Numbered from the stretch's first letter, positions 1 to 7,253 are shown. The stretch is 8,208 nucleotides of DNA from Thermoanaerobaculales bacterium (GCA_025456385.1 JALOKS010000217.1:1-8208), one strand, 5' to 3'. Notes: a model not told the origin generated them from the sequence alone. Program-made: numbers and translations.

Positions 1-2778
1 AACCTGCTGAGCGTCGCCCTCCAGTACGGCAACGCCTTCGGCCAGGGGATGCAGGCGGCCGCCCTCAAGCCGGCCGACTTCTTCGGGAACGACGACGTCC
101 TCTACCTGATGGAGGACATGGCGACCGGCGAGATCCGGCTCTCGATCCTCTGGGAGTGGCTCCACAAGCGGGCCCGGCTCACCGAGGCCGACGGCGAGAC
201 CGGCCTCGCGGCCGGCGCGGTGTTCACGCCGGAGATCTTCCGACGGCTGCTCGCCGAGGAGCACGCCAAGCTGCTCGCCGCGCGCGACACCGACGTCTAC
301 CCGGAGTCGAAGGCGACCACCCTGCCGATCGCGCGCGAGATCGTCGAGGCCTACGTCCTCGACCCGGTCAAGATGCCCTGGTACATCGACCTCCTCAACA
401 TCAACCTCGACAACCACGACCTCGAGGTCGCCACGGAAAGGATCCGGCTCTTCATGAAGCGCTTCAAGAAAGACGGCACCCGCACCATCGAGAACCTGGA
501 CACCGCGAGCGCCTCTCCCGAGGGCGGGTCCGCCGACTTCGCCGCGCGGACCGCGGCCAGCCGGAGCTTCATGGCGAGCCCGCGCTTCGCCGGCGTCACC
601 CGGCTGTACACCGCCCGCCAGGTCGCCGCCCAGCAGGGCACCATCGCCCAGGACTACACCGTGGCGCGGCGGGCGGCCGAGGACTTCCACCGGCGGCTGC
701 GCGAGCTCTTCGGCGAGCGGAAGTCGATCACGACCTTCGGGCCCTACTCGCCCGGCCAGGCGGTGGTCATGAAGCGCGCCGGCATCGAGGGCATCTACCT
801 CGGAGGCTGGGCGACCTCGGCCAAGGGCTCGGTCACCGAGGACCCCGGCTCGGACCTCGCGAGCTACCCCCTGAGCCAGGTCCCGGACGAGGCGGCGCCG
901 ATCGTGCGCGCCCTGCTGACCGCCGACAAGAACCAGGAGTTCCTGCGCTCGCGGATGAGCGACGAGGAGCGCGCCGCGACGCCGGCCGTCGACTTCCGGC
1001 CCTTCATCATCGCCGACGCCGACACCGGCCACGGCGGCGACGCCCACGTCCGCAACCTGATCCGGCGTTTCGTCGAGGTCGGCGTACCCGGCTACCACAT
1101 CGAGGACCAGAAGCCGGGCACCAAGAAGTGCGGGCACCAGGGCGGCAAGGTCCTGATCCCTGTCGACGAGCAGATCAAGCGCCTCAACGCCGCCCGCTTC
1201 CAGCTCGACGTGATGGGGGTGCCCGGCATCCTGGTCGCGCGCACCGACGCCGAGGCCGCGACCTTCCTCGACGGCAACGCCGACGAGCGCGACCAGCCCT
1301 TCCTGCTCGGCGCCACCAACCCCGAGGTCCCGAGCTGGAAGGCGTGCAGCCTGGCCGTGCTCAGGCTCTTCCACGAGCTCGGCGCGGAGGAGCTCAATGG
1401 GCACCTCCTGTACGAGCTGTCGCCGGCCGCGCTCGAGCGCGCCGTCGCATGGCTGGAGCAGGCCGGGGTCACCGCGACGATCCGCGAGGCGCTGACGGCC
1501 CGGGCCCCCGGCTCGGCCATAGAGCCCCTGCTCGACCGCGCCCTCGACCGCGCCGCCTCCCTGTGGGAGGCCGAGGCCGGGGTCACCACCTTCGCGCAGG
1601 CGGTCGCCGACCTCATGACCTTCCAGGTCGAGGAGGGGCAGGAGCCGGGGATGGCGGTCGAGGAGTGGCTGCAGTGGGCGGGCGGCGTGTCTCTCGAGGA
1701 GGCCCGCGCCAAGGCCCGCTCGCTCGGCCTCGAGCCGAGCTGGGACTGCGAGCTCTGCCGCACCCCGGAGGGCTACTACGCGGTCAAGGGCGGCATCGAG
1801 TACGCGATCGCGAAGTCGCTGGCCGTCGCCCCCTACGCCGACATCCTGTGGATGGAGACCAAGACCGCAGACCTCGAGGACGCCCGCCACTTCGCGGAGG
1901 CGGTCCACGCCCGCTACCCGGACACGATGCTGGCCTACAACCTGTCGCCGTCCTTCAACTGGGACACCACCGGCATGAGCGACGAGCAGATGGCGGCCTT
2001 CCCCGCCGAGCTCGGCAGGCTCGGCTTCGTCTTCAACTTCATCACCTACGGCGGCCACCAGGTGGACGGCATGGCGGCCGAGGAGTTCGCTGGCGCCCTG
2101 CGGCAGGGAGGGATGCTCGCCCTCGCCCGCCTGCAGCGCAAGCTGCGCCTCGTCGAGTCGCCCTACCGGACCCCGCAGACCCTGGTCGGGGGGCCGCGGA
2201 TCGACGCCGCCCTGATGGCCTCGTCCGGCCGCACGGCCTCGACCAAGGCGATGGGCAAGGGCTCGACCCAGGTCCAGCACCTGATGCAGACCGAGGTACC
2301 TCCTCGACTCCTCGAGGAGTGGCTCGAGCTCTGGCGGCTCCAGCACGGCCTCGAGGGTCGGTTCAGAGTGGAGCTGCGGCCGCACACGGCGGGCTCCGAG
2401 CTGCTCGAGCTCAAGGTCCTGAACGCCCGCAACCAGAAGGTCGCGGCGGTGATCTTCGCCACCATCCTCGACCGCCAGGGCCGCCGCTTCCTGTCGGTCC
2501 GCGACCAGGAGACCATCGACCTCTCGCTGCGGCAGAAGCGCCTGATGACGCTCCTCCACCTCTTCCTGATCCACCGCTACAAGACCGTGTCCGTGCACTA
2601 CGTGAGCCCGACGGACGACAACGAGAAGCAGTGCGCCGGCATGCAGCGGCTCGGGATCTACGACGAGGTGCGGAGCGAGGTCGGACAGATCATCGTCGCC
2701 ACCATCAACGGCGCCCGCGTCAAGGAGCTGCTCGAGGCCGACCGCGCGGCGCTCGGCACGCTGATCGCGAAGACCTGA
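1..2778 (+). CDS. Malate synthase (C-terminal part)-isocitrate lyase (ICL2-type) fusion, 5' end outside window
   Basis: Both glyoxylate-shunt enzymes lie in one frame, open from base 1 (925 codons visible). Residues are numbered from the Met at 49. Residues 1 to about 150 match the C-terminal part of malate synthase A: LMEDMATGEI (20-29) corresponds to the LMEDAATAEI motif of that family, with the likely catalytic Asp23 (codon 115-117), followed by the helical end domain. A linker (about 151-172) rich in Ala, Ser and Gly leads to a full isocitrate lyase (about 173-909). It has DADTGHGG (323-330), HIEDQ (350-354), KKCGH (359-363, catalytic Cys361), ARTDAEAA (397-404) and NLSPSFNW (631-638). 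Similarity and length match the long mycobacterial ICL2 (AceA2, roughly 760 residues) rather than the short AceA, including its C-terminal domain (about 750-909). Met49 is not the start, because the malate synthase frame continues upstream of it. Malate synthase makes malate from glyoxylate and acetyl-CoA; isocitrate lyase supplies the glyoxylate. Cytoplasmic. Fusion seen in sequence; activity inferred. Confidence 0.93.
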   Translation, partial: NLLSVALQYGNAFGQGMQAAALKPADFFGNDDVLYLMEDMATGEIRLSILWEWLHKRARLTEADGETGLAAGAVFTPEIFRRLLAEEHAKLLAARDTDVYPESKATTLPIAREIVEAYVLDPVKMPWYIDLLNINLDNHDLEVATERIRLFMKRFKKDGTRTIENLDTASASPEGGSADFAARTAASRSFMASPRFAGVTRLYTARQVAAQQGTIAQDYTVARRAAEDFHRRLRELFGERKSITTFGPYSPGQAVVMKRAGIEGIYLGGWATSAKGSVTEDPGSDLASYPLSQVPDEAAPIVRALLTADKNQEFLRSRMSDEERAATPAVDFRPFIIADADTGHGGDAHVRNLIRRFVEVGVPGYHIEDQKPGTKKCGHQGGKVLIPVDEQIKRLNAARFQLDVMGVPGILVARTDAEAATFLDGNADERDQPFLLGATNPEVPSWKACSLAVLRLFHELGAEELNGHLLYELSPAALERAVAWLEQAGVTATIREALTARAPGSAIEPLLDRALDRAASLWEAEAGVTTFAQAVADLMTFQVEEGQEPGMAVEEWLQWAGGVSLEEARAKARSLGLEPSWDCELCRTPEGYYAVKGGIEYAIAKSLAVAPYADILWMETKTADLEDARHFAEAVHARYPDTMLAYNLSPSFNWDTTGMSDEQMAAFPAELGRLGFVFNFITYGGHQVDGMAAEEFAGALRQGGMLALARLQRKLRLVESPYRTPQTLVGGPRIDAALMASSGRTASTKAMGKGSTQVQHLMQTEVPPRLLEEWLELWRLQHGLEGRFRVELRPHTAGSELLELKVLNARNQKVAAVIFATILDRQGRRFLSVRDQETIDLSLRQKRLMTLLHLFLIHRYKTVSVHYVSPTDDNEKQCAGMQRLGIYDEVRSEVGQIIVATINGARVKELLEADRAALGTLIAKT

Positions 2779-2787
2779 AGTACGACG

Positions 2788-2910
2788 GTGGTGTTCGTGG
2801 TCGAGGAGCAGGCCGCGGTCTTCGAGCGCCTGAAGCCGTACCTGGTGGGTCAGTGGAGCAACGGCGCGCCGCCTGAGCGCCTCGAAGCGACCCTCGACGA
2901 TCGTGGGTGA
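2788..2910 (+). other. Possible 40-codon ORF or gene remnant, unrecognised
   Basis: After the TGA at 2776 the same frame stays open to a TGA at 2908-2910. From GTG 2788 it encodes a 40-residue peptide containing VFERLKPYLVG. Third codon positions are almost all G or C until the last few codons, as in the real genes here. No ribosome binding site precedes any of the GTG codons. The isocitrate lyase already ends where ICL2 relatives end, so this is unlikely to be its true C-terminus. The FERLKPYLxG stretch weakly recalls a segment of some ECF sigma factors, but it is too short to assign. A decayed fragment of an older gene is the best guess. Confidence 0.2.
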
Positions 2911-2912
2911 CA

Positions 2913-2947
2913 CGGGGCCCGCGCCGCCCGTGCGGCGACGGGCCCCG
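2913..2947. terminator. Strong GC hairpin between convergent genes
   Basis: CGGGGCCCG (2913-2921) pairs perfectly with CGGGCCCCG (2939-2947). Directly inside it CGCCG (2922-2926) pairs with CGGCG (2933-2937), leaving one bulged A (2938) and a 6-base loop. The 14-bp stem lies between the end of the isocitrate lyase gene and the end of the minus-strand peptidase gene, the expected place for a bidirectional terminator. Neither strand has a clear T-run after the stem, so it is not a textbook intrinsic terminator; it may act with Rho or protect 3' ends. Confidence 0.6.
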
Positions 2948-2959
2948 AGATCGAGACCT

Positions 2960-4904
2960 TTAGTCGGTGCCCAGCAGGAACCGGGACAGGAACATCGCCT
3001 CCGCTTCCATCTGGTAGTCGCGGTTGACCTTCTTGCGGAAGCCGTGGCCCTCGTCCTTCGCCAGCAGGTACCAGACCTCGCCGCCGTTGGCACGCACCGC
3101 CTTCACGACCTGCTCGCTTTCGGAAGCCGGCACCCGCGGGTCGTTGAGGCCCTGGACCACGAACAGCGGCTTCGAGATCTTGCCGGTGTTGGCGAGGGGT
3201 GAGATCGTCTCCAGATGCTTCCGCATCTCGGGGTCGCGCTCGTCGCCGTACTCGACGCGGCGCAGGTCACGGCGGTAGTCCTGGGTGTTCTCGAGGAAGG
3301 TCACGAAGCTCGAGATGCCGACGATGTCGATCCCGGCCCGCAGCCGGTCGTTGTAGTGGACCATCGAGGCCGTAGCCGCCGTAGGAGCCGCCGTAGACCC
3401 CCACTCGCGAGGCGTCGAGCTCGGGCCGGGTGGCGATCCAGTCGAGCAGGGCGCCGATGTCGCGCACCGAGTCCTCTCGCCTGAACCCGTTGTCGAGCTC
3501 GAGGTAGCTCTTGCCGTAGCCTGAGGAGCCGCGCACGTTGGGCGCGATCACGACGATACCGAGCTCGTTGACCAGGTACTGGGTCCAGGGCGAGAAGGTC
3601 GGGCGCTCCTGGCCCTCGGGCCCGCCGTGGATGTCGATCAGCACCGGGAACGGCCCGTCGCCCTCCGGCCGGTAGACGAAGGCGGGGATGGTCCGCGTCA
3701 CCCCGTCGACCTCGTCGAAGCTCGGGTAGCGGATGAGCTCGGCGTCGACGAAGGTCTCCGGGTTGAGGCCGCCGACCTCCGAGTGGGTCCAACGCACGAG
3801 CGCGCCCGTGGCGAGCTCGATCGAGTAGACGTCGCCGGGGCTCCCCGGGGTGTTGAGGACCAGACCGAGGCGCGAGCCGCCGGGGCCGAAATCCAGGCCC
3901 CCGATGACGCCCTGCGGCAACGCCGGCAGCGCCAGGTCTTTCATGGTCGCGAGGTCCATGAGGTGCAGGCGGTCGATGCCGTCGGCGTTGACCGTGAACG
4001 CGAGCAGCGAGCGATCGGGCGACATCTCGAGGCTGCCGACGTCCCAGGAGATGTCGTCGCGGACGACCCTCGACGTGCCGCTCGCGAGATCGAAGTAGCG
4101 GAGCCTTCTGAACTCGCTGTCCTCGTCCGAGGTGTAGTACGCGCCCTTGCCGTCGCGCGACCAGACCGCGCCGCCGTAGGACACCCGCGCCCCCGCGCTG
4201 AACATCGGCGTCCTGGCACCGGTGGCCACGTCGATGACGTAGGGGTAGCTCTCGTTCGCGGAGACGTAGCGCATGACCAGCAGCCGGGTGTCGTCCGGCG
4301 ACCACTCGCCGGCGCCCCACGAACCGCTGTCCTCGACCAACGGCCGGCTCGTGCCCGGCTCGGCGATCGCCATCAGGTGGATATCGGTGTCACGCCCGTT
4401 GCGGCGCGTCGTCGAGTAGGCGAAGCGGTCGCCGGCGTTGGCCCAGCTGCCGCCCAGGTTGCGGCTCGTCCCGTCGGTGAGCATGCGGGAGCGGCCGCTC
4501 GCGAGCTCGAGGTCGAAGAGCTGGTAGAACTCGGAGCCCCCGATGTCGCGCGCGAAGATCAGCCGCTGCTGCCTGGGGTTGACCGAGGCGCCACCGACCG
4601 GCTCCGCGAAGAACGTCAGCTGCCGGCGCGCACCACCCGGCTCGGCCACCAGGTGCAGCTGGTTGGTGTCGGCGAAGCGGGTCGAGATGATCATGCCGCT
4701 GCCGTCCGGCAGCCAGCCCGCGAGCGAGGCCGAGCGGGTGTTGCGGTACTGCTCGAGCCGCTGCCGGACCTCCTCGGGGACCTCCGGGATGCCTTCGATG
4801 ACCAGGTTGCCGCGCTCGATGCGCTCGATGTCGGCGGCGGGTGCCGCCGTCCCGATGGCCAGCACGCACGCGATCGATGCCGCCAGGACCCTGTTGTGAA
4901 CCAT
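2960..4904 (-). pseudogene. Secreted S9 (prolyl oligopeptidase family) peptidase, frameshifted at about 3371
   Basis: A secreted serine peptidase of family S9. Residues 1-24 form a Sec signal peptide (charged start, hydrophobic core, Ala-Pro-Ala-Ala cleavage region). Residues about 30-400 are a TolB-like beta-propeller with repeated DLASG/WSPD-type blades. The alpha/beta-hydrolase domain follows, with HGGPEG (His426 onward, oxyanion region) and the nucleophile elbow GGSYGGY (Ser507, codon 3386-3384). Right after Tyr511 the frame breaks. The remaining catalytic domain continues from Ala at 3370 in the +1 frame to TAA 2960, carrying the Asp of GLNDPRVP (codon 3142-3140) and the His of DEGHGF (codon 3046-3044). 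Relatives have about three residues (usually beginning with Met) where only one base, 3371, is found, so about 8 bases appear lost. The repaired length would be about 650 residues, normal for the family. Uninterrupted frame 1 ends at 3267 with 34 aberrant residues. Real inactivation and assembly error are both possible. Confidence 0.88.
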
Positions 4905-4911
4905 GGATCTT

Positions 4912-4919
4912 TCACCTCC
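4912..4919 (-). promoter_or_regulatory. Strong Shine-Dalgarno site for the S9 peptidase gene
   Basis: The minus strand reads GGAGGTGA at 4919-4912, seven bases before the ATG at 4904-4902. It fixes the start so that the protein begins with a proper signal peptide. Confidence 0.8.
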
Positions 4920-4975
4920 GGCACTCAGGATAACGGAGCCGCCGCATGCCGAGAACGCCGACCGCGAGGGGCCTG

Positions 4976-4993
4976 CCCGCCCTCACGGGCGGG
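4976..4993. repeat. Small perfect inverted repeat in the divergent intergenic region
   Basis: CCCGCCC (4976-4982) pairs with GGGCGGG (4987-4993) around a 4-base loop TCAC. It lies between the divergent peptidase and porin genes, upstream of the porin promoter candidate. No T-run follows on either strand, so a terminator is not supported. It could be a regulator site or simply GC-rich chance pairing. Confidence 0.35.
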
Positions 4994-5006
4994 GTCCCGC
5001 CGCCGG

Positions 5007-5036
5007 CTCCACGTTTCCGGGCAGGACCGCTATCAT
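5007..5036 (+). promoter_or_regulatory. Weak sigma70-like promoter candidate for the porin gene
   Basis: TATCAT (5031-5036) is one base from the TATAAT consensus and stands out in this GC-rich gap, 39 bases before the chosen start. The only -35 candidate is CTCCAC (5007-5012), a poor match with an 18-base spacer. The call rests on the -10 box and its position. Confidence 0.3.
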
Positions 5037-5062
5037 GAGCTCGGCTCGGACAGAGCGTCGAC

Positions 5063-5069
5063 GGGGAGG
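5063..5069 (+). promoter_or_regulatory. Shine-Dalgarno site deciding the porin start
   Basis: GGGGAGG (5063-5069) lies six bases before the ATG at 5076. The in-frame ATG at 5070 directly abuts the site with no spacer, so 5076 is the better start. Confidence 0.7.
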
Positions 5070-5075
5070 ATGCCA

Positions 5076-6359
5076 ATGCAGCTCGTGACCCAGCCTCGAG
5101 GATGTGGACGCGTGGTGCCTGGAGCGAGAACCGCCTGCTCGGGTCGCGGCTGGGCCGCGGCTCTCGGCTGCGCGCTGGCGGCGACTCTCGCCGCACCCGC
5201 CGCCGCCGAAGGGCCGCCGAGCCTCGGCGAGGCCGTCACGAAGGGCAAGCTGTCGCTCAACCTCCGTTACCGCTACGAGGTGGTCGAGCAGGACAGCTTC
5301 GCGGAGACCGGCCGCGCCTCGACGCTGCGCTCGACCCTCTCCTACCGGACCCTCGCCTGGCGCGGGCTCGCCGCCTTCGCCGAGTTCGAGGACGTGAGGG
5401 ACGTCGGTTTCGGCGGGGACCACAACAACGGCGGCGCAGGTTCGCTCGGCAACGGCGTCGCCGACCGGCCGCTGATCGCCGACCCCGAGCTGACCGAGCT
5501 CAACCAGGCCTACCTCGACTGGCAGCCCGCCGCCGGCCTCCTGTTGCGGGGCGGGCGGCAGGAGATCGTCGTCGACAACGCGCGTTTCATCGGCAACGTC
5601 GCCTGGCGCCAGAACCACCAGAGCCTGGACGGCGCGGTGCTGCGCTGGTCGGGCATCGAGGATCTCGCGCTCTCCGCGGTCTGGATCGCGCGCCAGCGCA
5701 CGGTGACCGGCGCCTCCCGTCCCATGGCCAGCGGCCATCTTGACGCCACCTACAGCTTCTCCCCCGCCGCGGTTCTGCGCGGCTACCTGCTGGAGCTCGA
5801 CTTCGACGACGAGCCGCAGTGGGGCCTGTCGACGAGGACCCTCGGCGCCGCGCTCGCCGGCACGTGGAAGCTCGGCGAGGGGCGCGGCCTGCGCTACCGG
5901 CTCGAGGCCGCCGAACAGGGCGACACCGGCGACAACCCGACCGCCGTCGACGCCTCCTACCGCAGGGCGGAGCTCGGCCTCACGGTCGCCGCCTTCGCCG
6001 TCGAGGCCGGCTACGAGCTGCTCGGCGACTCGGCGGTCGGCGGCGCCTTCCAGACGCCGCTCGCCACCCTGCACGCCTTCAACGGCTGGGCGGACATCTT
6101 CACGACCACCCCGGCCGACGGCCTCCGCGACCTGTGGCTCGGCGCCAGCGCCGAGCACGGAGCGTGGAAGCTCCTCGCGGCCTACCACGACTTCGCCGCC
6201 GACTATGGCGGCACCGACTACGGCAGCGAGCTCGACGCGAGCGCCGTCTTCACCACCCCCTGGAAGCAGAAGCTCGCCCTCGAGGTGGCGCTCTACGACG
6301 CCGAGGGTTTCGCCACCGACACCGACAAGATCTTCATCTGGACGCAGTGGGGCTTCTGA
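5076..6359 (+). CDS. Outer-membrane porin, alginate-export-like beta-barrel
   Basis: A 427-residue protein with a long Sec signal peptide: Arg-containing n-region, hydrophobic Ala/Leu core at about 26-40, and cleavage after Ala44 (PAAAEG). The mature part alternates polar and hydrophobic residues in amphipathic strands separated by Gly/Asp-rich turns, and ends in Trp-Gly-Phe, the terminal aromatic typical of barrels inserted by the BAM complex. The stretch RGGRQEIVVDNARFIGNVAW followed by RQNHQSLDGA resembles the conserved core of alginate-export (AlgE-like) porins. Length and strand-rich composition fit a barrel of that size. The frame is open upstream to 3627, but only the part from 5076 has an SD site, a signal peptide and sensible composition. 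The substrate cannot be told from sequence and family members are often not alginate transporters. It is divergent from the peptidase gene and convergent with the PpsR-type gene. Confidence 0.8.
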   Translation: MQLVTQPRGCGRVVPGARTACSGRGWAAALGCALAATLAAPAAAEGPPSLGEAVTKGKLSLNLRYRYEVVEQDSFAETGRASTLRSTLSYRTLAWRGLAAFAEFEDVRDVGFGGDHNNGGAGSLGNGVADRPLIADPELTELNQAYLDWQPAAGLLLRGGRQEIVVDNARFIGNVAWRQNHQSLDGAVLRWSGIEDLALSAVWIARQRTVTGASRPMASGHLDATYSFSPAAVLRGYLLELDFDDEPQWGLSTRTLGAALAGTWKLGEGRGLRYRLEAAEQGDTGDNPTAVDASYRRAELGLTVAAFAVEAGYELLGDSAVGGAFQTPLATLHAFNGWADIFTTTPADGLRDLWLGASAEHGAWKLLAAYHDFAADYGGTDYGSELDASAVFTTPWKQKLALEVALYDAEGFATDTDKIFIWTQWGF

Positions 6360-6373
6360 GCCGGGGCTCAGAA
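6354..6373. terminator. Perfect hairpin spanning both convergent stop codons
   Basis: TTCTGAGC (6354-6361) pairs perfectly with GCTCAGAA (6366-6373) around loop CGGG. The left arm holds the porin stop (TGA 6357-6359), and the right arm holds the PpsR-type gene's stop (TGA on the minus strand, 6370-6368). The two genes are only 8 bases apart, so the hairpin is the sole candidate for terminating either transcript. No T-run follows on either strand. Confidence 0.6.
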
Positions 6374-7204
6374 CGAGGTCCGGGACCGGATCTCGAGGCC
6401 CGACTGCCGCGCCACCACTGCGACGACCTCGCTCGCGCTCTCCTCGATCGGTTTCGCGGTGACGTCGATGGTGGCGAAGCGGCCGCGCCTGAAGACCGCG
6501 AGGGCGTGCTCGAGGTCTCTGATGACCTCCCGGGGATCGGCGTAGGCCTCGAGGCCCTCACCGCCGAGGTGCTGGCGGCGGCGGCGGCGGAAGGCCAGCA
6601 GCGGCTCCGCCTCGAGGGTCAGGCCGACGACCCTGCCGGGCTCGATCTCGAACAGCTCGCGCGGTGTCTCGACCCCCTTGACCAGGGGAACGTTGGCGGT
6701 CTTGTAGCCGCGCATGGCGAGGTACATCGAGAGCGGCGTCTTGCCGGCCCGTGAGACTCCGGTGAGCACGATGTCGGCCTCGGCGAGCTCGTTGCAGTGG
6801 CGGCCGTCATCGTGGCGCACCGCGAAGTCGATCGCCTCGACGCGCCGGAAGTACTCCTCGTGCACCCGCCGGTAGAGCCCCGGGCGGCCGAGCGGCGCCG
6901 TCCCGAGCAGACGCTCGAAGGCACCCAGCACCGGTCCCATGAGGTCGAGCTCGACGATGCCCAGCTCGCGGGCGCTCCCGATCAGCCGCCTCCGCAGCGG
7001 CTCCTCGACGAGGGTGTGCAGCAGCACGCCGCCGCTCGCGGCCGCCCGCTCGAGCACCTGCTCCAGCTCCTCGGCACTGCGCAGCTGCGGCACCACGACG
7101 ATCGGCAGCTCGTTGCCCGGGAACTGCGCGAGGGCGGTGCGGGCGAGCTGCTCGCCGCTCGCGCCCATGCCTCCCGACACCACGTACACCTGGATCTCGG
7201 GCAC
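6368..7204 (-). CDS. ppsR: PPDK/PEP-synthase regulatory protein (bifunctional kinase/pyrophosphorylase, DUF299 family)
   Basis: This family switches PEP synthase or pyruvate phosphate dikinase off by ADP-dependent phosphorylation of a Thr and on again by phosphate-dependent removal. It thereby controls the pyruvate-PEP step. From the GTG start the protein has 278 residues, close to the 277 of E. coli PpsR. Hallmarks are AIDFAVRHDDG (124-134), the P-loop-like GVSRAGKT (149-156) followed by PLSMYLAMRGYKTANVPLV, and GLTLEAEPLLAFRRRRRQ. GTG 7204 is chosen because GGAGGT lies four bases before it, whereas ATG 7255 has no SD and sits inside a TACAAT box. Oddity: near the N-terminus the family usually has SDSTGETA or similar, whereas here it reads SGGMGASGE, so the conserved Asp is absent. 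The target enzyme is not in the window, so PpsR versus PDRP type cannot be settled. The assignment to the family is firm. Confidence 0.92.
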   Translation of the reverse strand: MPEIQVYVVSGGMGASGEQLARTALAQFPGNELPIVVVPQLRSAEELEQVLERAAASGGVLLHTLVEEPLRRRLIGSARELGIVELDLMGPVLGAFERLLGTAPLGRPGLYRRVHEEYFRRVEAIDFAVRHDDGRHCNELAEADIVLTGVSRAGKTPLSMYLAMRGYKTANVPLVKGVETPRELFEIEPGRVVGLTLEAEPLLAFRRRRRQHLGGEGLEAYADPREVIRDLEHALAVFRRGRFATIDVTAKPIEESASEVVAVVARQSGLEIRSRTSF

Positions 7205-7208
7205 CGCG

Positions 7209-7214
7209 ACCTCC
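7209..7214 (-). promoter_or_regulatory. Shine-Dalgarno site deciding the GTG start of the PpsR-type gene
   Basis: The minus strand reads GGAGGT at 7214-7209, four bases before GTG 7204-7202. It supports the 278-residue form over the 295-residue form beginning at ATG 7255. Confidence 0.6.
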
Positions 7215-7253
7215 GATCCCGGCGGCTCGGGCCGCTGTCCGTCTGATGCCCGC

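Noticed and set aside
49..51. ATG at 49 as the start of the isocitrate lyase gene
   Set aside because: The frame is open to base 1 and the residues before 49 continue the malate synthase similarity; no SD precedes it. It is an internal Met.
156..2876. A 906-codon open frame overlapping the fusion gene
   Set aside because: Product is almost entirely Arg, Pro, Gly and Ala, typical of an out-of-frame reading of GC-rich DNA, and it has no recognisable motifs.
3360..3400. Programmed ribosomal frameshifting in the S9 peptidase
   Set aside because: No slippery heptamer, and about three conserved residues are missing as well as the frame change. A deletion or assembly error explains this better.
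3627..5075. The porin frame extended upstream to 3627 as a 910-residue protein
   Set aside because: The upstream part is antisense to the S9 peptidase with shadow-like composition; the SD at 5063 and the signal peptide place the start at 5076.
4983..6188. A 401-codon minus-strand frame antisense to the porin
   Set aside because: Shadow composition, no SD or motif, whereas the plus-strand frame has a signal peptide and barrel features.
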